11,035 bases of DNA, taken from positions 1-11,035 of the forward strand of contig JAOZVK010000150.1 of assembly GCA_029938185.1 (NCBI GenBank), written 5' to 3'. Both the position numbers and the translations under genes were made by a program. Positions 1 to 6,777 of this stretch are shown piece after piece. The notes beneath the pieces are model-generated. The model saw only the letters and a list, made by a program, of their open reading frames with translations. It searched no databases and had not been told where the DNA came from. This stretch comes from Bacteroidales bacterium (lineage in GTDB: Bacteria > Bacteroidota > Bacteroidia > Bacteroidales > JAOZVK01). Positions within the stretch are counted from its first letter, which is position 1. Every line of letters starts with the position of its first letter.

Positions 1-148
1 GGTTCAATGGTTCAATGGTTCAATGGTTCAATGGTTCAATGGTTCAATGGTTCATTGTATAATTGTATCATTGTATAATTGTATCATTGTATAATTGTAT
101 CATTGAATAATTGTATCATTGAATAATTGTATCATTAAATAATTGAAC
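1..148. repeat. Head-to-head tandem array of 8-base repeats
   Basis: Bases 2-49 are six exact tandem copies of GTTCAATG. A seventh changed copy (GTTCATTG) is at 50-57. From 52 to 147 the pattern becomes six copies of a 16-base unit, TCATTGTATAATTGTA, which is itself two diverged 8-mers. The last units drift (TCATTGAA..., TCATTAAA...) and the array ends in ATTGAAC at 142-148, the reverse complement of GTTCAAT at 2-8. The left half is therefore the same 8-mer family (CATTGAAC when complemented) in opposite orientation, and the switch lies in the palindrome CAATG-GTT-CATTG at 45-57. A period of 8 does not keep a reading frame, so this is not a protein repeat. Such arrays grow and shrink by replication slippage. 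The left end is cut by the window edge, so the true length is unknown. Function unknown. Confidence 0.95.
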
Positions 149-150
149 TA

Positions 151-187
151 TAAAAAACAAAAGATGACCTTTGAACAGTCATCTTTT
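151..187 (-). terminator. Rho-independent terminator of the fad operon
   Basis: A perfect 10-bp stem, AAAAGATGAC (159-168) with GTCATCTTTT (178-187), encloses a 9-base loop. Read on the minus strand, the stem is followed by G and then a run of six T (rc of 151-158). It lies 17 bases after the fadE stop codon, where the end of the operon transcript is expected. The stem has few G/C pairs, as is usual in such AT-rich genomes. Confidence 0.82.
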
Positions 188-203
188 ACTAAATTAAACT
201 AAA

Positions 204-1985
204 CTATAAAGCATATTTATTTTCTTCAATTAAGTTGTCAGCAATTGCACGACGTGCTTTAACAACATTTACAGGGTCTACTTTTGTAAATCTTTTCATA
301 CCCATCAACATAGCCATTTGTTCGTCACCTACGTTAAATGAATTTATTGCATCAACACCAAATTTGTTGATTTTGTGAGCAGTATCATACATAAACACAT
401 CAAGAGCATGTTTTTGTAAAGTTACTTTATCTTCACCTTTCATTGATTCAAGCTTTTGAACTCTTAATAATACAGATTCAGCAGCATATGTAAACATTAA
501 CATATCAGCAGCATTGAAAAGTAATTCTTGCTCATTGGTCAGTTTTTGACCAAATTTTTGAAGTGCTGCACCAGCAACCATTAAAATTGCTTTTTTGAAT
601 TTTTTAATTACTTCAAATTTAGCTTCATAATAATCTAATGTTCCACTACCAAAATCAGGAATACCCATAAGTTCTTTGGCAACTTCTTTTGCTGGGTTTA
701 ATAAGTCAATTTCGCCTTTAAATCCACGTCTCAGAAGTTCGCCAACCATAACCATACGGTTAATTTCGTTTGTTCCTTCAAATATTCTATTGATACGCGA
801 ATCTCTGTATGCCTTTTCAACAGGAGTTTCGGCAGAATATCCCATACCTCCATAAATCTGAACACCTTCATCGGTAACATAATCAAGAACTTCTGAACCA
901 AATACTTTAGCAATAGCAGCTTCAATTGCATATTGTCTTAGTCCCTCAATACTTGCTTTTGATTTTTCCATACCGTCAGCAACATAACCTTGTATTGCAT
1001 CTTCTATATTTTGGCTTGCTCTGTAAACTAATGATTCGTTAACAAAAGTACGAATTGCCATTTCGGCAAGTTTGAATTTAATTGCACCAAAACTCGAAAT
1101 AGGTGTTTTAAACTGTTTTCTTTCGTTTGCATACTCAACAGAGTTGGTTATAACACCTTTAGAAGCACCAATTGTAGCACCACCTAATTTGATACGACCA
1201 ATATTTAAAATATTCAAAGCAATTTTAAAACCATCATTTCTTTCGCCCAAAAGATTTTCAACAGGTACTTTTACATTATTATAATATATTTGTACTGTAG
1301 ATGAACCTCTGATACCTAGTTTTTCTTCTTCAACACCAATTTCAATACCCTCGCTATCAGCATCAATAATAAATGCACTAAGATTTTTGTCATCATCAAT
1401 TTTTGCAAATACAATATGAACATCGGCTATACCACCATTTGTAATCCACATTTTTACACCATTAACAATATAATGTTTTCCGTCTTCGGAAAGAATAGCT
1501 TTTGATTTACCTGAATTTGCATCAGAACCAGCATCAGGCTCAGTCAAACAATATGCTCCAATAAATTCACCTGTTCCTAATTTTGTAACATATTTTTGTT
1601 TTTGCTCTTCTGTACCGTAATATAATATTGGTAATGTTCCAATTCCAGTATGAGCCGAAAAAGCTACTGCAAAAGAAAAGCCTCTACTTATTTCTTCTAC
1701 TACTTTCATTGAAGTAACAAAATTTTGTCCGAAACCATCGTATTCTTCTGGTATCGAAATTCCTAGTAGTCCAAGTTCTCCTGCTGCTTTTAGTTCTTTT
1801 ACTAATAATTCTCTATCATGTTTATCTAAATCATCAGATTTTGGTAAGATTTCTTTATCAATAAAATCTCTGCATGTTTGAGCCATCATCATTTGCTCTT
1901 CATCAAATTGTTCGGGAATGAAAATATCTTGTGCTTCAGTTTCTTTTACTAAAAATTCACCACCTTTTAATATTTTTTTTGCCAT
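204..1985 (-). CDS. fadE: FadE-type acyl-CoA dehydrogenase (593 aa)
   Basis: FAD-dependent enzyme for the first step of beta-oxidation: acyl-CoA to trans-2-enoyl-CoA, with electrons passed to an electron-transfer flavoprotein not encoded here. Visible family motifs (numbering from the start chosen here) are AYCLTEPDAGSD at 144-155 and WITNGG at 180-185 for flavin and substrate binding, and the C-terminal IFEGTNEINR with the catalytic base at Glu403. About 170 residues follow the standard core, as in the long-chain VLCAD/ACAD9 and Bacillus FadE type, which suggests medium- or long-chain substrates (inference). The open frame extends to an ATG at 2042, but that start lies beside a perfect hairpin (2018-2040) that would then be coding, and the extra 19 residues look unlike the family. 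The start at 1985 gives MAKKILKGGEFL and the usual length. It is the last gene of the operon, 71 bases after fadA. Confidence 0.95.
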   Translation of the reverse strand: MAKKILKGGEFLVKETEAQDIFIPEQFDEEQMMMAQTCRDFIDKEILPKSDDLDKHDRELLVKELKAAGELGLLGISIPEEYDGFGQNFVTSMKVVEEISRGFSFAVAFSAHTGIGTLPILYYGTEEQKQKYVTKLGTGEFIGAYCLTEPDAGSDANSGKSKAILSEDGKHYIVNGVKMWITNGGIADVHIVFAKIDDDKNLSAFIIDADSEGIEIGVEEEKLGIRGSSTVQIYYNNVKVPVENLLGERNDGFKIALNILNIGRIKLGGATIGASKGVITNSVEYANERKQFKTPISSFGAIKFKLAEMAIRTFVNESLVYRASQNIEDAIQGYVADGMEKSKASIEGLRQYAIEAAIAKVFGSEVLDYVTDEGVQIYGGMGYSAETPVEKAYRDSRINRIFEGTNEINRMVMVGELLRRGFKGEIDLLNPAKEVAKELMGIPDFGSGTLDYYEAKFEVIKKFKKAILMVAGAALQKFGQKLTNEQELLFNAADMLMFTYAAESVLLRVQKLESMKGEDKVTLQKHALDVFMYDTAHKINKFGVDAINSFNVGDEQMAMLMGMKRFTKVDPVNVVKARRAIADNLIEENKYAL

Positions 1986-2017
1986 TATATTAATTTTATT
2001 AATGTTATTTTTAAGAA

Positions 2018-2040
2018 GCCTGTAATTAAATATTACAGGC
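2018..2040. promoter_or_regulatory. Intergenic hairpin between fadA and fadE
   Basis: GCCTGTAAT (2018-2026) and ATTACAGGC (2032-2040) form a perfect 9-bp stem with a 5-base loop. On the operon (minus) strand the stem is followed by TTCTTAAAAATAAC, a poor U-tract, so it would be a weak terminator at best. On the plus strand six T start four bases after the stem. It could tune fadE expression, protect an mRNA end, or stop antisense transcription; the sequence does not decide. It argues against the upstream fadE start at 2042. Confidence 0.6.
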
Positions 2041-2056
2041 ATTGTTTTTTATTAAT

Positions 2057-3229
2057 CTATAATAATTCAAAAATTCCGGCTGCACCTTGACCAGAGCCAA
2101 TACACATTGTAACCATACCGTATTTATTATTTCTTCTTCTCATTTCGTTTAGAAGCTGAACAGTAAGTTTAGTTCCTGTGGCACCAAGTGGATGGCCAAG
2201 TGCAATTGCTCCACCATTAACATTAATGATATCAGGGTTTAAACCAAGCTCATTAATAACAGCTATTGATTGAGATGCAAATGCTTCGTTTAACTCAAAT
2301 AACTCAATATCATTTAGTTTTAATCCTGCGTGTTTCAATACTCTTGGAATTGCCTCAACAGGCCCTATTCCCATTTTGTATGGAGCAACACCAGCAACTT
2401 GATAATCAACAAGACGAGCTATTGGTGTTAAATTATATTCTTTTAATATTTTTTCGGAAACTACTAATGTAAATGCAGCACCATCAGACATTTGAGAAGT
2501 ATTACCAGCAGTTACAGAACCACCCTGAGCAAAAGCAGGTCTAAGCCTTGCCAAACCAGCGGCAGTAGTTCCTCTTCTTGGCCCTTCGTCAGTATCAACT
2601 ACATATTCTCTAGTTTGTTTCTTTCCATCAGCAAAATAATTTTCTTTTACTGTAATTGGAACTATTTCGTCTTTAAATTTACCAGCATCAATAGCTGCAA
2701 CAGCTTTTGTAACAGAGTTTGCTCCAAAAATATCTTGAGCTTCTCTTGTAACTTTATATTCGTTTGCAACTGCTTCGGCTGTTAGTCCCATACCGTGATA
2801 ATAATCGGGGCGTGCTTTTGCTAAATCTGGGTTTGGAATTCCTCTCCAACCTCCCATTGCAATCATTGACATTGACTCAGCACCACCTGCTAATGCAATA
2901 TCAATTAATCCTGATTTAATTTTGGCAGTTGAAACCGCAATAGTTTCAAGTCCCGATGCACAATATCTATTAATTGTTGAGCCTGGAACTTCGATTGCAT
3001 CTAAGCTAATTAATGATAACATTCGTCCCATATTGAAACCTGATTCGGCTTCGGGAAAAGCATTACCCACAACAATTTCGTCTATTTTATTTTTGTCTAA
3101 TTGAGGAAAATCATTTAATAAATGTCTAATAACTTCAGCAGCAATATCATCAGGTCTCGTAAATCTGAATTTACCTTTTGGTGCTTTTGCTATAGCTGAT
3201 CTATATCCTCCTACTATATATGCGTCCAT
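2057..3229 (-). CDS. fadA: FadA-type acetyl-CoA C-acyltransferase (3-ketoacyl-CoA thiolase, 390 aa)
   Basis: Last step of beta-oxidation: 3-ketoacyl-CoA plus CoA gives acetyl-CoA and an acyl-CoA two carbons shorter. All three thiolase signatures are intact: NRYCASGLETIA with the acyl-accepting Cys90, GGAIALGHPLGATG with His346, and the C-terminal MCIGSGQG with Cys376. The 390-residue length is normal for a homotetrameric degradative thiolase. The start MDAYIVGGYRSAIAK is the usual N-terminus (family start, then the R-S/T-A-I motif). It lies between fadN (240 bases upstream) and fadE (71 bases downstream), all on the minus strand. Biosynthetic acetoacetyl-CoA thiolases share these motifs, so the degradative role rests on the neighbours. 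An isolated TATTTTTG at 3368-3361 (minus) resembles a Bacteroidota -7 element and could give the gene a promoter of its own, but I see no matching -33 box. Confidence 0.95.
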   Translation of the reverse strand: MDAYIVGGYRSAIAKAPKGKFRFTRPDDIAAEVIRHLLNDFPQLDKNKIDEIVVGNAFPEAESGFNMGRMLSLISLDAIEVPGSTINRYCASGLETIAVSTAKIKSGLIDIALAGGAESMSMIAMGGWRGIPNPDLAKARPDYYHGMGLTAEAVANEYKVTREAQDIFGANSVTKAVAAIDAGKFKDEIVPITVKENYFADGKKQTREYVVDTDEGPRRGTTAAGLARLRPAFAQGGSVTAGNTSQMSDGAAFTLVVSEKILKEYNLTPIARLVDYQVAGVAPYKMGIGPVEAIPRVLKHAGLKLNDIELFELNEAFASQSIAVINELGLNPDIINVNGGAIALGHPLGATGTKLTVQLLNEMRRRNNKYGMVTMCIGSGQGAAGIFELL

Positions 3230-3273
3230 ATTTTATATGTTATTTTTCTTAAATTAATGTTTAGTGATAAATT

Positions 3274-3311
3274 TTTGGCTCTTCGAGCCTTTTTACGTTG
3301 CTTACGCCAAA
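3274..3311. repeat. Hairpin element with two competing folds
   Basis: GGCTC (3277-3281), loop TTC, GAGCC (3285-3289) form a short GC-rich hairpin followed on the plus strand by TTTTT. An outer pair, TTTGGC (3274-3279) with GCCAAA (3306-3311), competes for the same GGC. The downstream TTGCTTACG (3298-3306) recurs exactly at 10788-10796 in another structured element. It sits in the 240-base gap between fadN and fadA. On the plus strand it resembles a small terminator; on the operon strand the hairpin is followed by A-rich sequence, so it should not end the operon. Likely a copy of an interspersed repeat. Confidence 0.5.
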
Positions 3312-3412
3312 TTTTACTATATTTGATTTTTCAGTTATTGAATATAGTATAGTACTATAACAAAAATATTTCAGTATTATATAAAGATAATTTACTTATT
3401 AACAGTACTAAA

Positions 3413-3429
3413 TAGGTCGAAGACCTTAA
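3413..3429. repeat. 17-base hairpin repeat, copy 1 (TAGGTCGAAGACCTTAA)
   Basis: AGGTC-GAA-GACCT makes a 5-bp stem with a 3-base loop. On the operon strand it reads AGGTC-TTC-GACCT and lies about 40 bases after the fadN stop. The same 17 bases occur at 7343-7359. The identity of the two copies points to a dispersed repeat rather than chance. Confidence 0.7.
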
Positions 3430-3469
3430 AAATAAATTTAAGCGTAAATAAACTTTAAGAACCAAATTT

Positions 3470-5872
3470 TTAATTTCTTAGGATTTTACCTTTTGTAATT
3501 AAGCTTTGCATTCTCTCAAGAGTTTTGCGTTGCATACATAGCTCAAGAAATGCTTTACGTTCTACATCAAGAAGATATTGTTCCGAAACTTTTGTCATTG
3601 CTTGAGATATATCACCTCCAGCTATTACAAATCCTAGTTTTTCTGCAATTAATTTGTCATGTTCCGACATATATTTACCAACAGTCATAGAATCAGCTCC
3701 AACATATACAAGACCTAATGCTTCTTTTCCTAAAACACTAATATCATTTCGTGGTGCAGGTTTACTGTATCCTTTTTCAACCATTGCAAGAGCAACCTTT
3801 TTAGCATATGCTAATTGATCAACTTTGCTTACTATTACTTCGTCAATACCTTTTCTTAAATATCCTAAATCAAAAGCTTCATAGGCTGATGTTGATACTT
3901 TTGCCTGACCTATTGTAAGGAATTTATTTGTAAATGCATTAGTTCTTACATCGCCTTGTTGTAATTCATCTGATAGTCTAACAGCAAATTCTTTTGTTCC
4001 GCCACCGCCGGGTATTAAACCAACTCCAAACTCAACCAATCCCATATATGTTTCAGCATGAGCGATTACTTTATCAGCGTGTAAACATATTTCGCAACCG
4101 CCACCTAATGCCATTCCATGAGGTGCAGCAATTACAGGAACTGATGAATAACGTAGTCGCATAGTTGTTTTTTGGAACATTTGGATTGCAAAATTCAGTT
4201 CGTCCCATTCTTGTTCAACAGCTAACATGAAAATCATACCAACATTTGCACCTGCTGAAAAATGGTCGCCTTCATTTGATATTACAAGTGCTTTGTGATC
4301 TGCTTCGGCTAAATCGAGAGCTTGGTTTAAGCCTTGTAATACGCCTGCTCCGATAGTATTCATTTTTGTATGGAATTCAATATTTAAAACTCCATCACCC
4401 AAATCGAATATTGTAGTATCGTTATTTTTCCAAATAACATTTGTTTCTCTTAATATATCAAGTGATAATAAATCTTCGGTTCCAGGTATTACTTTATATG
4501 ATTTTGTAGGAATATCATAATATTTTTTTAGTCCACCTTCAACTTTATAAAATGAATCTGTACCACTTTCAAGCATATCATATACCCACTGCGCTGGTTT
4601 TTTGTTAATTTCTTCCATTGCTTTTACAGAATCTGCAACACCCACAGCGTCCCATACTTCAAATGGTCCAAGTTTCCAACCAAAACCTGCATTTAATCCA
4701 TCATCAATTTTGTATAATTCATCACTAATTTCGGGAATACGATTTGATACAAAGTTAAATAATGCGTAGAATGATTTTCTGTAGAAATCTCCAGCTTTAC
4801 CTTTGTCGTCTACCAATATTTTCATTCTTTTTCTTAAATCATCAACACCTTTTGTTTTTTCAAATACAGAAAACTTTGGTTTAGGGTCTAATTTGTACTC
4901 AAGTGTTTCAAAATCTAATGTTAGGAATTTTCTTTTTCCGTCTTCAACAACTTTTTTATAAAACCCTTGTTTAGTTTTTGAACCTAACCAATTGTTTTCA
5001 AGCATTTTTTTGATATATTCAGGAGTTTTAAACATATCTTGTGCTTCGTCGTCTGTATTGTCTTTAATACCATTTGCTACGTGCATAAGTGTATCAAGTC
5101 CAACAATATCAGCCGTTCTAAAAGTTGCCGATTTTGCTCTACCAATTACTGGTCCTGTTAATTTATCAATTTCGCTAATTGTAAGTCCCATTTCGTCAAC
5201 TGTATTGAACAGTTCCATGATTGAAAATGTACCAACTCTATTTGCGATAAATGCAGGAGTATCTTTAGCCAAAACAGCAGTTTTTCCTAAAAATCTTCTT
5301 GAGTAGTCTTCAAGGAAACTTATAACACTAGGGTCTGTTTTTGTAGAAGGTATTATTTCAAATAACTTAAGGTATCTCGGAGGATTGAAAAAGTGTGTTC
5401 CACAGAAATTCTTTTGGAAATCTTCGCTTCTTCCTTCAATCATTGCTTCGATTGAAATACCAGAAGTGTTTGAAGTTATCAAACTACCTTTTTTTCGTAG
5501 TTTTTCAACCTTATCGAAAACAATTTTTTTAATATCAAGTCGCTCAACAACAACTTCGATAACCCAGTCTGCATCTGAAATTTTACTTAAATCGTCATCA
5601 AGATTACCAGTTGTAATTCTTGAAGCAAATTTTTGATTATAGATAGGGGATGGCTTAGACTTTAGAGCCGCTTTAAGCGCACCATTAACTATTCGGTTTC
5701 TTACTACTTTGTTTTCAAGTGTAAGACCTTTAGCTTTTTCGTTATCTGATAGTTCTCTTGGAACAATATCCAACAAAAGAACTTCGAGTCCAATATTGGC
5801 AAAATGGATTGCAATACCAGAACCCATTACACCTGAACCGATTACAGCTACTTTATTTATTCTTCTTGTCAT
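3470..5872 (-). CDS. fadN: FadN-type 3-hydroxyacyl-CoA dehydrogenase / enoyl-CoA hydratase fusion (800 aa)
   Basis: Bifunctional enzyme for the two middle steps of beta-oxidation: hydration of trans-2-enoyl-CoA, then NAD-dependent oxidation of 3-hydroxyacyl-CoA. The dehydrogenase is N-terminal: Rossmann motif GSGVMG at 12-17, the CGTHFFNPP block with catalytic His160, and Glu172 twelve residues later, the spacing of the known His-Glu pair. Its helical domains follow to about residue 450. The hydratase/crotonase domain occupies roughly 490-690, with an oxyanion-hole segment (HFSAGANVG) and both catalytic glutamates, Glu594 in GGGCEI and Glu614 in GLVEFG, 20 apart as in rat enoyl-CoA hydratase. 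This domain order is the reverse of E. coli FadB and matches Bacillus FadN, as does the length. The start MTRRINKVAVIG sits right before the Rossmann strand. It lies 221 bases after marR and is the first enzyme gene of the operon. All key residues are present. Confidence 0.95.
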   Translation of the reverse strand: MTRRINKVAVIGSGVMGSGIAIHFANIGLEVLLLDIVPRELSDNEKAKGLTLENKVVRNRIVNGALKAALKSKPSPIYNQKFASRITTGNLDDDLSKISDADWVIEVVVERLDIKKIVFDKVEKLRKKGSLITSNTSGISIEAMIEGRSEDFQKNFCGTHFFNPPRYLKLFEIIPSTKTDPSVISFLEDYSRRFLGKTAVLAKDTPAFIANRVGTFSIMELFNTVDEMGLTISEIDKLTGPVIGRAKSATFRTADIVGLDTLMHVANGIKDNTDDEAQDMFKTPEYIKKMLENNWLGSKTKQGFYKKVVEDGKRKFLTLDFETLEYKLDPKPKFSVFEKTKGVDDLRKRMKILVDDKGKAGDFYRKSFYALFNFVSNRIPEISDELYKIDDGLNAGFGWKLGPFEVWDAVGVADSVKAMEEINKKPAQWVYDMLESGTDSFYKVEGGLKKYYDIPTKSYKVIPGTEDLLSLDILRETNVIWKNNDTTIFDLGDGVLNIEFHTKMNTIGAGVLQGLNQALDLAEADHKALVISNEGDHFSAGANVGMIFMLAVEQEWDELNFAIQMFQKTTMRLRYSSVPVIAAPHGMALGGGCEICLHADKVIAHAETYMGLVEFGVGLIPGGGGTKEFAVRLSDELQQGDVRTNAFTNKFLTIGQAKVSTSAYEAFDLGYLRKGIDEVIVSKVDQLAYAKKVALAMVEKGYSKPAPRNDISVLGKEALGLVYVGADSMTVGKYMSEHDKLIAEKLGFVIAGGDISQAMTKVSEQYLLDVERKAFLELCMQRKTLERMQSLITKGKILRN

Positions 5873-5925
5873 AATTTATTTGGTATTTATAAAAAATATT
5901 TAAATTACTGATTTTTGATTTTCTA

Positions 5926-5959
5926 CAACTTACTTTATTATATTAAGTGCCTATACAAA
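5926..5959 (-). promoter_or_regulatory. Possible fadN promoter
   Basis: On the minus strand TTTG (5959-5956) is followed after 23 bases by TAAGTTG (5932-5926), a degenerate match to the Bacteroidota pattern TTTG-N(about 19-23)-TAnnTTTG. It would give a 5' leader of about 45 bases before the fadN ATG at 5872. The -7 match is one base short, so this is tentative. The -33 box would lie inside the dyad at 5952-5975. Confidence 0.25.
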
Positions 5960-5975
5960 TTATTTGTTTTGTATA
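5952..5975. promoter_or_regulatory. Candidate MarR operator upstream of fadN
   Basis: TATACAAA (5952-5959) and TTTGTATA (5968-5975) are perfect inverted arms around 8 bases, and a second palindrome, ACAAATTATTTGT (5955-5967), is nested inside. It is about 80 bases before the fadN start and overlaps the possible -33 box, a position fit for repression. MarR-family dimers typically bind palindromes of this size. Half-sites ATAC...GTAT recur in the dyad before marR (6562-6587). AT-rich sequence makes chance dyads common, so binding is inferred. Confidence 0.4.
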
Positions 5976-6093
5976 ATGTTTATATTTCTGAAACACTATT
6001 GATTACACTTTATAATAAAATATTAATTTAATTTATTGATAATCTATTAATTACACTATATACATTAAATATAAATTAGGTCGAATACAATAA
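5976..6093. other. AT-rich marR-fadN spacer with partial hairpin-repeat copy
   Basis: The remainder of the marR-fadN gap is almost pure A/T without a convincing terminator, so readthrough from marR into fadN is possible. At 6078-6086 TAGGTCGAA repeats the first nine bases of the 17-base hairpin repeat (3413, 7343), but the second arm is lost. I see no reading frame of note here. Confidence 0.4.
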
Positions 6094-6516
6094 TTATTGT
6101 GCTTTCGATAATTCATTTATTGATTGAATAACTTTAACAAATGTTTTTAAATCCATAGGTTTTATTTTTTCTATTACTTTTTTGTTAAATTCGATAATTT
6201 TTTCTTTTGCTATTTTCTTCTTTTCCTTACCCTCTTTGGTCAAATATATTCTAACAACTCTTTTATCGTTCTTATCACCTTCTCTGTATATTAATCCTTT
6301 ATCATCCATATTTTTCAATATACGGCTAAGGCTTGTTGGTTCCATTCCTATTTTGGGAGCTATCTTTGTTGCAGGCGTTCCTTCTCTTTCTATATTAATA
6401 AGTATGTATCCGGTTGTTTGCGACAAGCCATATTCAGATGCTATCTGACTATACATTCTACTTAGCGAATGCCATGTTGCTTTTATATGATAATCTACTG
6501 TGTCTCTAAGATCCAT
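6094..6516 (-). CDS. MarR-family transcriptional regulator (140 aa)
   Basis: Small DNA-binding protein of the MarR/SlyA type, which acts as a homodimer with a winged helix-turn-helix and usually loses DNA affinity when it binds a small ligand. Visible parts: N-terminal dimerisation helix (1-30), helix-turn-helix at about 49-73 (PATKIAPKIGMEPTSLSRILKNM), and the wing at about 76-94 with REGDKNDKRVVRIYLT, which carries the family's D-x(4)-R pattern (Asp81, Arg86). A charged C-terminal helix (95-140) completes the dimer interface. It is the first gene of the minus-strand group and lies 221 bases upstream of fadN, so control of the fad genes, with an acyl-CoA or fatty acid as ligand, is the natural hypothesis. 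That is inference from position only. Its promoter overlaps a dyad, suggesting autoregulation. The start ATG at 6516 follows an AT-rich leader without a Shine-Dalgarno sequence. Confidence 0.93.
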   Translation of the reverse strand: MDLRDTVDYHIKATWHSLSRMYSQIASEYGLSQTTGYILINIEREGTPATKIAPKIGMEPTSLSRILKNMDDKGLIYREGDKNDKRVVRIYLTKEGKEKKKIAKEKIIEFNKKVIEKIKPMDLKTFVKVIQSINELSKAQ

Positions 6517-6547
6517 TTTATTTTTATATTTTATTGTTTTAATATTG

Positions 6548-6579
6548 CAAATATATAAAAAAAAATACTATGCATGCAA
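6548..6579 (-). promoter_or_regulatory. Bacteroidota-type promoter of marR
   Basis: On the minus strand TATATTTG (6555-6548) fits the -7 consensus TAnnTTTG exactly, and TTG (6579-6577) lies 21 bases upstream as a -33 box. Transcription would start near 6541, leaving a leader of about 25 bases before the marR ATG. The spacer carries a run of nine T. Confidence 0.5.
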
Positions 6580-6587
6580 GGTATTTT
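6562..6587. promoter_or_regulatory. Candidate MarR operator in the marR promoter
   Basis: AAAATAC (6562-6568) and GTATTTT (6581-6587) are perfect 7-base inverted arms around 12 bases, which contain the 8-base palindrome TGCATGCA (6571-6578). The dyad covers the proposed -33 box and part of the spacer, so a bound dimer would block RNA polymerase. The inner half-sites ATAC...GTAT match those in the fadN-side dyad, with 12 bases between them here and 14 there. Confidence 0.4.
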
Positions 6588-6726
6588 CTTTGAAAGTTTG
6601 TGATATGTTATATGTTATAAAATATATATGTATTGAATTTGTCTGATTTTGATTAATTTAGCACCTTAAAAAATAAATATTTTGCTATTTTAATTATTTA
6701 CTGATAATCAAATATTTAGCAAATTA

Positions 6727-6763
6727 GTTGTTTAACAACATAATTAAAATCATTGTTTAATTA
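6727..6763. promoter_or_regulatory. Two AT-rich dyads before the thioesterase gene
   Basis: GTTGT-TTA-ACAAC (6727-6739) is followed at once by TAATTAAA (6741-6748), 7 bases, and TTTAATTA (6756-6763). Both are perfect dyads and end 14 bases before the thioesterase ATG. They could be protein-binding sites or leader hairpins. They do not share the ATAC...GTAT half-sites, and base composition makes them weak evidence. I could not find a convincing plus-strand promoter in 6588-6777. Confidence 0.25.
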
Positions 6764-6777
6764 AAAATTTATTAATA

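Noticed and set aside
1..148. Tandem repeats read as a CRISPR array
   Set aside because: The units are 8 or 16 bases and directly adjacent. There are no unique spacers and no cas genes.
731..931. Open frames overlapping fadE, fadA, fadN, marR and addA in other frames
   Set aside because: They lie inside genes with strong motif support, show no family motifs, and look like composition-driven shadows.
6087..6100. Perfect 14-base palindrome ACAATAATTATTGT at the marR stop codon
   Set aside because: It is pure A/T apart from its ends, partly coding, and easily formed by chance in this composition. No regulatory role is suggested by its position after the gene.
6601..6684. Plus-strand promoter for the thioesterase (TTTG at 6648, TATTTTG at 6678)
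   Set aside because: The 26-base spacing is too long and the -7 box is one base short, so I did not annotate it.
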